Below, in pieces: positions 58,641 through 64,000 of a stretch of DNA of 64,000 nt. This DNA is from an uncultured Psychrobacter sp. (GTDB lineage: Bacteria > Pseudomonadota > Gammaproteobacteria > Pseudomonadales > Moraxellaceae). The notes under the pieces are model-generated. The model worked only from the letters and a program-made list of their open reading frames with translations, was not told the origin of the DNA and ran no database searches. The stretch covers positions 682,001-746,000 of the forward strand of contig NZ_CANKZC010000001.1 in assembly GCF_947488565.1 (NCBI RefSeq). Reading direction: 5' to 3'. Within the stretch, counting starts at the first letter, position 1. Every line of letters begins with the position of its first letter. A program made the position numbers and the translations under genes.

Positions 58641-58865
58641 TTATTCACCATTATGGAATTTCTATTAAATTTCTCAACTCTTCAAAACATTTTTATTACT
58701 TTAAAAAGAAGAATGTGCCCAATTATCTTTTAAGCTCTAAACCATTTTCATGTTAACCACTTTGATGTTAGCGCTAAGCTAAATTTTCAGTCAATCTTAT
58801 CTAATTCACGTTACCTTTTTTGTTATCATTCTATGCGATTAGATATGATTCTGAAGATGGACGGT

Positions 58866-58880
58866 TTTCTAGTGTAGAAA
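58866..58880. promoter_or_regulatory. Candidate GntR operator
   Basis: TTTCTAGTGTAGAAA is a 6-bp perfect inverted repeat with a three-base spacer. It lies about 85 bp before the transporter start in the 323-bp divergent region. A second palindrome, TTAGCGCTAA, is at 58768-58777. Assignment to the regulator is inference. Confidence 0.4.
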
Positions 58881-58963
58881 GCTATTTGCCCATACTTGGT
58901 CATATTTTTTAATCTACAAACTGTATATAGCCCTACATCTACTGTTAGGACCAAGGAAAAGCC

Positions 58964-60253
58964 GTGACTCTTTATATTCTAGCAGCCATAGTGATATGTA
59001 TTATTTTGGGCTATACCACTAAGATCAATATTGGTCTGTTTGCTATTGCATTTTCCTACCTGATCGGTTGTTTTGGTATGGGACTGAAAGCTTATGAGAT
59101 TATTGAGCTATGGCCACTCAAAATTTTCTTTGTGATCTTTGCTGTGACCCTCTTTTATAACTTTCCTCTTGCTAATGGCGCTTTAGAAAAGCTTTCTAGT
59201 CATCTAATTTATAGGTGTCGCTATTTTCCAGAATTCTTGCCTTTAGTTATATTCTTTGTTGCTACGATCGTGGCAGGCTTAGGCGCCGGTTATTACACTG
59301 TCTTGGCCACGATGGCACCTATGATTCTGCTATTGTCTAAACGCACTAACTTAAATCTTGTCATTGCGACCTTATCTGTGAATTATGGCGCGCTCGCTGG
59401 TGCTAACTTTATCACTTCACAAAGTGGGGTTATCTTCAGGGAGCTGATGCGCGATGCAGGGGTTGCCAATGACAATAGCTTTACTTATGTTTTAGGAGTG
59501 TTTGCCGCGACTTTTGTAATACCTGTGATTCTACTGGGCGGCTATAGCTTGTTCAATGCCAAAAATAGCAAAATCGCGATTCAAACGATGGTGCCAGAGC
59601 CTTTTGATAGTAAACAAAAAAAATCTATTGTGCTTATTTTTATCATGATAGCTACTGTGCTTATTGTGCCCATTCTCAATCTACTCATGCCGCAAGTATC
59701 GGCGATTGAGTTTTTGAATGCTCGGATTGATATTGGTTTTATCGCTGTTATTTTTGCTTTGATCAGCCTATTTTTAAAGTTGGGTGATGAAAAAGCAGTG
59801 ATTGCACTCATACCTTGGAACACGCTCATTATGATTTGTGGCGTCGGTATGTTGATTCGCCTCGGCGTAGAAGTCGGTGTCATTTACGAGCTGACAGAAT
59901 GGCTCAGTACCAACGTTCCTATCTGGTTAATACCGATGTTGGTCTTCGTTATCAGCGCTATTATGTCGGTATTTGCTAGTACACTTGGCGTCGTTGCTCC
60001 TACTCTATTTCCTATAGTGCTTCCCTTAGCCGTCGCCTCTGGACTCAGTCCCTTATTGCTGTTTACCTGTATTGTTGTAGGGGCGCAAAGCTCATCACTT
60101 TCCCCTTTCTCATCAGGAGGCAGTCTAATGTTAGGCGCCTCGCAAGTCGTTATAGAAAAAGATAAGCTTTTTAGTGCCCTACTATTTAAGGCTGTACCTC
60201 TAGATATTAGCGTTGGAATAATAGCCATTTTAGTAATCCAGCTTATATTCTAA
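58964..60253 (+). CDS. MatC-like dicarboxylate carrier (SLC13/ArsB-type permease)
   Basis: The 429-residue permease has about 12 helices. The N-terminal half looks like the MatC malonate carrier domain (IAFSYLIGCFGMG, VTLFYNFPLANGALEKL). The C-terminal half has IPWNTLIMICGVGMLI and a Ser-rich SSLSPFSSGGSLML. It probably imports a di- or monocarboxylate. The start is GTG at 58964, eight bases after AAGGAA. The gene is divergent from the GntR gene and 298 bp upstream of tctC. Confidence 0.85.
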   Translation: MTLYILAAIVICIILGYTTKINIGLFAIAFSYLIGCFGMGLKAYEIIELWPLKIFFVIFAVTLFYNFPLANGALEKLSSHLIYRCRYFPEFLPLVIFFVATIVAGLGAGYYTVLATMAPMILLLSKRTNLNLVIATLSVNYGALAGANFITSQSGVIFRELMRDAGVANDNSFTYVLGVFAATFVIPVILLGGYSLFNAKNSKIAIQTMVPEPFDSKQKKSIVLIFIMIATVLIVPILNLLMPQVSAIEFLNARIDIGFIAVIFALISLFLKLGDEKAVIALIPWNTLIMICGVGMLIRLGVEVGVIYELTEWLSTNVPIWLIPMLVFVISAIMSVFASTLGVVAPTLFPIVLPLAVASGLSPLLLFTCIVVGAQSSSLSPFSSGGSLMLGASQVVIEKDKLFSALLFKAVPLDISVGIIAILVIQLIF

Positions 60254-60461
60254 AGGCTTATAAACAAGGACACCTATCAAAATTTTTCTATATCTGACTG
60301 CAAGGTGTTGATGAAAACGATGGTAAATAGTTTTACGCCTCTCTATAATACAATAAAATTCATACAGACATACATATGTTTCTTGTTATTTCTAAAGTAT
60401 TCTGTTACTTTTATGCAGTGTTAAAAAAACATATTTTGATGAAGTCTAGTAACTTTTCTAA

Positions 60462-60506
60462 TCTGATCATAATTTCAAGCGTTAATAATTGATTATTTTG
60501 ATCAGA
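60462..60506. promoter_or_regulatory. Inverted repeat upstream of tctC
   Basis: TCTGATCA at 60462-60469 and TGATCAGA at 60499-60506 are perfect inverted repeats 29 bp apart, in the AT-rich leader before tctC. They could be a regulator site or a leader RNA hairpin; I cannot tell which. The 298-bp gap shows no gene. Confidence 0.35.
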
Positions 60507-60551
60507 ATTCTATTGAATTTTGAGTGTGCAAATACACACAAGGAGTGTCGT

Positions 60552-61583
60552 GTGAAAAAGCTTTCCTATCTGGCTCTTGGCCTATCTATTCTATCTCTGA
60601 CTGCCTGTAACAATGCAAACGAAACGGCTAGTACAGATACAGCTGCGACAGATGGCTCGGGCGAGTTTACTGGGCCTTCACGTCCAGAGTGTATTGCCCC
60701 AGCAAAACCAGGTGGCGGTTTTGATTTGACTTGTAAGCTTGCTCAAGCAGGCTTAAAAGAGACTGGCATTCTAGAAGATCCTATGCGCGTGACCTATATG
60801 CCAGGCGGCGTAGGCGCTGTTGCGTATAATAAGATTGTGGCTAATGATCGCGACAATGAAGATGCCATTATTGCCTTCTCTACTGGTTCTATTCTGAATT
60901 TATCGCAAGGTAAATTTGGTAAATTTACGGAAAAAGACGTGAAATGGCTTGCAGGTGTTGGTACCGATTATGGCGCTGTTGCTGTAAATGCTGACTCAGA
61001 CATCAAGTCTTTAGACGATTTGGTTGAAGTTCTAAAAACAGATCCAAAGTCAGTCAGCTTCGGTGCAGGCGGTAGTGTTGGTGGTCAGGACTGGATGCAA
61101 ACTGCTATGTTAGCCAAAGCAGTTGGGGTCAATCCTAGCGATATGACTTATGTCGCAATGGAAGGTGGCGGTGAGGCAATTACAGCGGTCATGGGTAATC
61201 ATATCACTGCGGTTAGTGCCGGTATTGCAGAGCTGATGCCACAAGCTAGTGCTGGTAAACTACGCGTGTTGGCCGTGTTTGCTGATGAGAGACTAGATGG
61301 CAGTATGAGCGATATTGCTACTGCCAAAGAGCAAGGCTACGATGTCACTTGGCCGGTGGTTCGTGGTTACTATATGGGTCCAGATGTAAGCCCTAGCGCT
61401 TATAACTGGTGGAAAGAGACTTTTGATAATGTCCTTGCTGATCCAAAATTTGCTGAAATACGCGAGCAGCAAGAGCTACTACCATTCTCTATGACTGGTG
61501 AGGAATTACAAGAGTATGTCTATAAGCGTACTGGTGAGCTGCGCGATTTGTCCGCTGAGTACGGTCTTGTTGAAGCTCAATAA
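60552..61583 (+). CDS. tctC: Tripartite tricarboxylate transporter solute-binding protein
   Basis: The 343-residue binding protein has a lipobox (LSLTAC). The TctC/Bug fold then has APAKPGGGFDLTCKLAQ, YMPGGVGAVAYNKIV and FGAGGSVGGQDW. It captures carboxylates, possibly citrate-like, for TctAB. The start is GTG at 60552 because AAGGAG lies just before it; a longer frame beginning with TTG at 60489 would destroy the signal peptide. Confidence 0.92.
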   Translation: MKKLSYLALGLSILSLTACNNANETASTDTAATDGSGEFTGPSRPECIAPAKPGGGFDLTCKLAQAGLKETGILEDPMRVTYMPGGVGAVAYNKIVANDRDNEDAIIAFSTGSILNLSQGKFGKFTEKDVKWLAGVGTDYGAVAVNADSDIKSLDDLVEVLKTDPKSVSFGAGGSVGGQDWMQTAMLAKAVGVNPSDMTYVAMEGGGEAITAVMGNHITAVSAGIAELMPQASAGKLRVLAVFADERLDGSMSDIATAKEQGYDVTWPVVRGYYMGPDVSPSAYNWWKETFDNVLADPKFAEIREQQELLPFSMTGEELQEYVYKRTGELRDLSAEYGLVEAQ

Positions 61584-61619
61584 CCACGTATTAGGTACTA
61601 AATATTTATAGTACTTTTA

Positions 61620-61653
61620 AAGGCTAACAATGTATTTACTTGTTAGCCTTTTT
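61620..61653 (+). terminator. Intra-operon terminator between tctC and tctB
   Basis: AAGGCTAACAA and TTGTTAGCCTT form an 11-bp stem with a nine-base loop and a T-run. Partial termination here would give more binding protein than membrane subunits. Confidence 0.85.
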
Positions 61654-61679
61654 GCCCCCAAACTCAAGGAATACTCCTT

Positions 61680-62135
61680 ATGACGATGGAACGTTTATTT
61701 TCTGGGCTAATGGCATTATTTAGTTTATTTTTAATTTATTTAGCCATGAGTTATGTTGCCCCTATCGCTTATGATCCTATAGGACCTCGCCCTTATCCTA
61801 TTCTGATTTTCTCCCTTATGGCGTTTCTGACTTTAGTGATTGCTTTTCGCCCCGCGCGTTTTACTAAAGAAATTATTTTAGGTTACGACAAAACCGTTAT
61901 TAGAAATTTAATTTTGTGCATCATTGCATTGACTGTTTATAGTCTGATATTTGAAGTTCTAGGTTTTATCCTTGCAACCATACTCATGTGTTTCGCGGTT
62001 GGTTTGTTATTTGCTGGTAATCCTATTAAGAGCCTGATTTTTTCAATTGTGATCAGTATCGCCTTGTACGTTTTGTTCGACATGGTATTAGATGTCGTGT
62101 TACCACTTGGATTGTTATCAGGGATAATGGGATAG
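61680..62135 (+). CDS. tctB: Tripartite tricarboxylate transporter small permease
   Basis: The 151-residue membrane protein has four helices with the TctB pattern (DPIGPRPYPILIFSLMAFL, then FEVLGFILATILMCFAVGL). It is the small subunit working with TctA. Its stop lies five bases before the tctA start. Confidence 0.88.
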   Translation: MTMERLFSGLMALFSLFLIYLAMSYVAPIAYDPIGPRPYPILIFSLMAFLTLVIAFRPARFTKEIILGYDKTVIRNLILCIIALTVYSLIFEVLGFILATILMCFAVGLLFAGNPIKSLIFSIVISIALYVLFDMVLDVVLPLGLLSGIMG

Positions 62136-62140
62136 CTATT

Positions 62141-63643
62141 ATGGAAACCTTTAATTTTTTAATGCATGGCTTCGCTGTCGCCTCTACACCCGAAAACTTG
62201 ATGATAGCCCTGGTCGGTGCTTTTATAGGTACTGTAGTCGGTATGTTGCCTGGACTTGGGCCTATCAATGGCGTAGCGATATTACTTCCCTTTGCCTTTG
62301 CGCTTGGCTTACCTCCAGAGAGTGCGCTAATTCTGCTATCTGCAGTTTATTTGGGTTGTGAATATGGGGGGCGTATTTCTGCGATTTTGCTAAACGTCCC
62401 AGGATCTGCTGCTGCTGTCATGACCTCATTGGATGGTAATCCTCTCGCTTTACAAGGCAAAGCAGGTATTGCGTTATCAATATCAGCCGTGGCTTCATTC
62501 GTTGGGGCTACTATTGCTACTATCGGTGTAGTGCTGTTTGCTCCACTATTAGCTAATTGGGCAGTATCTTTTGGCCCTGCTGAATATTTTGTACTTATGG
62601 TGTTTGCCATCACTTGTTTGAGTGGTTTAGTTGGTGATCAACCTATTAAGACAGCTGTTTCAGCGCTCATCGGTTTGGGTCTTGCTACGGTTGGAGTTGA
62701 CGCGGTGACTGGCGTGTACCGCTTCACTTTTGACTCGGTGAATCTGTCTGATGGTATTCAATTTACCACGATTGTGATTGGCTTTTTCAGTGTCAGTGAG
62801 ATTCTAATTTTACTTGAAAGAACCTCTACTGGGCAAAAAGTTGTCGAGCAAGGTAAGCGTAGTTTATTTAACTTAAAAGAGCTGTTATTCAGCTTAGGTG
62901 CGATGTTGCGTAGTGGTGTTATGGGCTTTGTTGTTGGTATTCTGCCAGGTGCAGGCGCGACTATCGCTAGTGCCATGACTTATACCAGTGAACGTAAAAT
63001 TGCTGGCGAAACTGGCAAATTTGGCGAAGGTGATCTTCGAGGTTTGGCATCTCCAGAGGCTGCGAACAATGCTTCAGCCTGTGGTTCATTTGTACCGATG
63101 CTGACTTTGGGTGTGCCAGGTTCTGGTACGACAGCCGTTATGATGGGTGCACTAACCTTATATAATATTACGCCAGGTCCACAGCTATTTACTGAGCAGC
63201 CTGATATCGTTTGGGGCTTAATTGCCTCTTTATTTATCTGTAACGTTATTTTGCTGGTAATGAACATCCCTTTAGTACGCTTTTTTGCCAAACTACTTGA
63301 TGTTCCAAACTATATATTGATACCGTCTATCGCAGCGGTTAGTTTCATTGGCGTTTATTCTATCAACAGTACCACTTTCGATTTGGTATTCATGGTAGCG
63401 CTTGGTGTGTTCGGTTACTTTTTACGCAAAACAAACTTCCCATTATCAGCGCTTATTTTGGGTTATGTATTAGGCGAGTTGATGGAAGATAACTTAAGAC
63501 GCGCTCTATCTATTTCGCAGGGCGAGCTGAGTATTCTGTGGAGTAGTAATATTACAATAGTGTTATGGATACTGGCTATCTTGATGGTATTTATGCCAAT
63601 AATACGTAAACTCTATCGCAGAAAATTTAGACCAGCTGTTTAG
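62141..63643 (+). CDS. tctA: Tripartite tricarboxylate transporter large permease
   Basis: The 500-residue permease has about 12 helices and the family motifs GTVVGMLPGLGPINGVAIL and, in the second half, GFVVGILPGAGATIASAMTY. SACGSFVPMLTLGVPGSGTTAV also matches and is quoted in two parts: SACGSFVPMLTLG and VPGSGTTAV. It forms the transport channel with TctB. Confidence 0.95.
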   Translation: METFNFLMHGFAVASTPENLMIALVGAFIGTVVGMLPGLGPINGVAILLPFAFALGLPPESALILLSAVYLGCEYGGRISAILLNVPGSAAAVMTSLDGNPLALQGKAGIALSISAVASFVGATIATIGVVLFAPLLANWAVSFGPAEYFVLMVFAITCLSGLVGDQPIKTAVSALIGLGLATVGVDAVTGVYRFTFDSVNLSDGIQFTTIVIGFFSVSEILILLERTSTGQKVVEQGKRSLFNLKELLFSLGAMLRSGVMGFVVGILPGAGATIASAMTYTSERKIAGETGKFGEGDLRGLASPEAANNASACGSFVPMLTLGVPGSGTTAVMMGALTLYNITPGPQLFTEQPDIVWGLIASLFICNVILLVMNIPLVRFFAKLLDVPNYILIPSIAAVSFIGVYSINSTTFDLVFMVALGVFGYFLRKTNFPLSALILGYVLGELMEDNLRRALSISQGELSILWSSNITIVLWILAILMVFMPIIRKLYRRKFRPAV

Positions 63644-63677
63644 GTTTTAGCGATTCTGTTCTTGAAATATTTTGCTG

Positions 63678-63710
63678 TGGTGGTTGTACTTTTAGTATGG
63701 CCACCATTTT
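63678..63710 (+). terminator. Terminator after tctCBA
   Basis: TGGTGGTTGTAC pairs with GTATGGCCACCA, including G-U pairs, followed by TTTT. The region to 63940 holds nothing else recognisable, in particular no integrase. Confidence 0.75.
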
Positions 63711-63940
63711 TCTAGGCTGAGTTATTGTATATCTTATAAATAACATATCCCTAATATAACCACTGTATGGCCTTAAGAAGGGACAATCGCCTTCCAATTA
63801 TCAAATCCAGCAATGTAAGTACAATAGAATAGCAAACGACACTATATTGGTAACTTTATTCTTATCAAGATTGCGTTAGCCGTAGCACCATACATTATCT
63901 TCTTTATGAAAGTAGAAGCTCTCCCACTACAGCCCATATC

Positions 63941-63995
63941 TTACAGGCAAAAAAAAGCCCCAATCATAAAGATTGGGGCTTTCGAATCTGGTAGG
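63941..63995. repeat. Right direct repeat flanking the transport segment
   Basis: This is the right copy of the repeat at 56877-56932. It holds the same hairpin and ends in TGGTAGG, which here runs on into the presumed tRNA gene at the window edge. Confidence 0.85.
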
Positions 63996-64000
63996 CGTAA
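63989..64000 (-). tRNA. 3' end of a tRNA gene (possibly tRNA-Val), cut by the window edge
   Basis: On the minus strand the sequence reads TTACGCCTACCA: an acceptor-stem 3' strand, discriminator A and CCA. A hairpin terminator follows directly, as expected downstream of a tRNA. Pseudomonas/Acinetobacter tRNA-Val(GAC) ends in a similar CGCCTACCA. Only 12 bases are visible, so the identity is tentative. Confidence 0.45.

Noticed and set aside
63644..63940. Integrase or other mobility gene inside the repeat-bounded segment
   Set aside because: No coding frame of useful length exists there, and none of the genes between the repeats is a recombinase.

Overview
The window looks like chromosome of a gammaproteobacterium of the Moraxellaceae, most probably Psychrobacter. 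This is an inference from gene content and protein style: a very large trimeric autotransporter followed by a small BamE-like lipoprotein, a BetT-BetA-BetB choline system, a urease operon with ureJ, a Pao-type aldehyde oxidoreductase with its cofactor genes, and moderate GC content. No rRNA, phage, transposase, integrase or CRISPR array is visible.

Layout. 1-8.6 kb: the 3' part of a giant trimeric autotransporter adhesin (its 5' end lies outside the window) and its lipoprotein neighbour. 8.8-9.4 kb: a small unknown gene and glpM. 9.6-13.5 kb: a putative TetR regulon (SDR oxidoreductase, AhpD-like protein, FrnE/DsbA-like protein, TetR, haloacid dehalogenase) tied together by three near-identical 16-bp palindromes in the two divergent promoter regions. 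13.7-19.1 kb: glutathione-dependent formaldehyde dehydrogenase with a divergent LysR gene, a DUF302 lipoprotein, a DUF4031 protein, a second zinc alcohol dehydrogenase and a tandem universal stress protein. 19.3-32.8 kb, all on the minus strand: a molybdenum supercluster comprising paoABC, xdhC, mocA, moeA, moaA, moaB, mobA, moaC, moaD, moaE, modA and modB. It covers uptake, molybdopterin synthesis, cytosine-dinucleotide maturation and the client enzyme, but modC is absent. 33.1-38.7 kb: a Pho-box-controlled pstSCAB-phoU cluster, followed by an MliC-type lysozyme inhibitor. 39.4-40.6 kb: a protein made of three fused RidA domains. 40.8-47.0 kb: ureDABCEFG-ureJ. 47.5-54.1 kb: a YgjP-type metallopeptidase and betB-betA-betT. 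54.2-56.7 kb: a TetR/SMR efflux pair and flavohaemoglobin. 56.9-64.0 kb: a 7-kb segment of organic-acid transport genes (TauE/SafE, GntR/UTRA regulator, MatC-like carrier, tctCBA) bounded by a 55-bp direct repeat. The right copy of that repeat abuts what looks like the 3' end of a tRNA gene.

How the genes work together. The minus-strand molybdenum block supplies Mo and MCD cofactor to the PaoABC enzyme. The pst operon imports phosphate under PhoB control. Urease and choline oxidation handle small nitrogen compounds and osmoprotection. Non-coding structure worth attention: a four-copy family of palindromic intergenic elements whose arms covary, an exact 14-bp x 8 tandem array of minimal ORFs leading into modA, and hairpin terminators placed inside the pst and tct operons.
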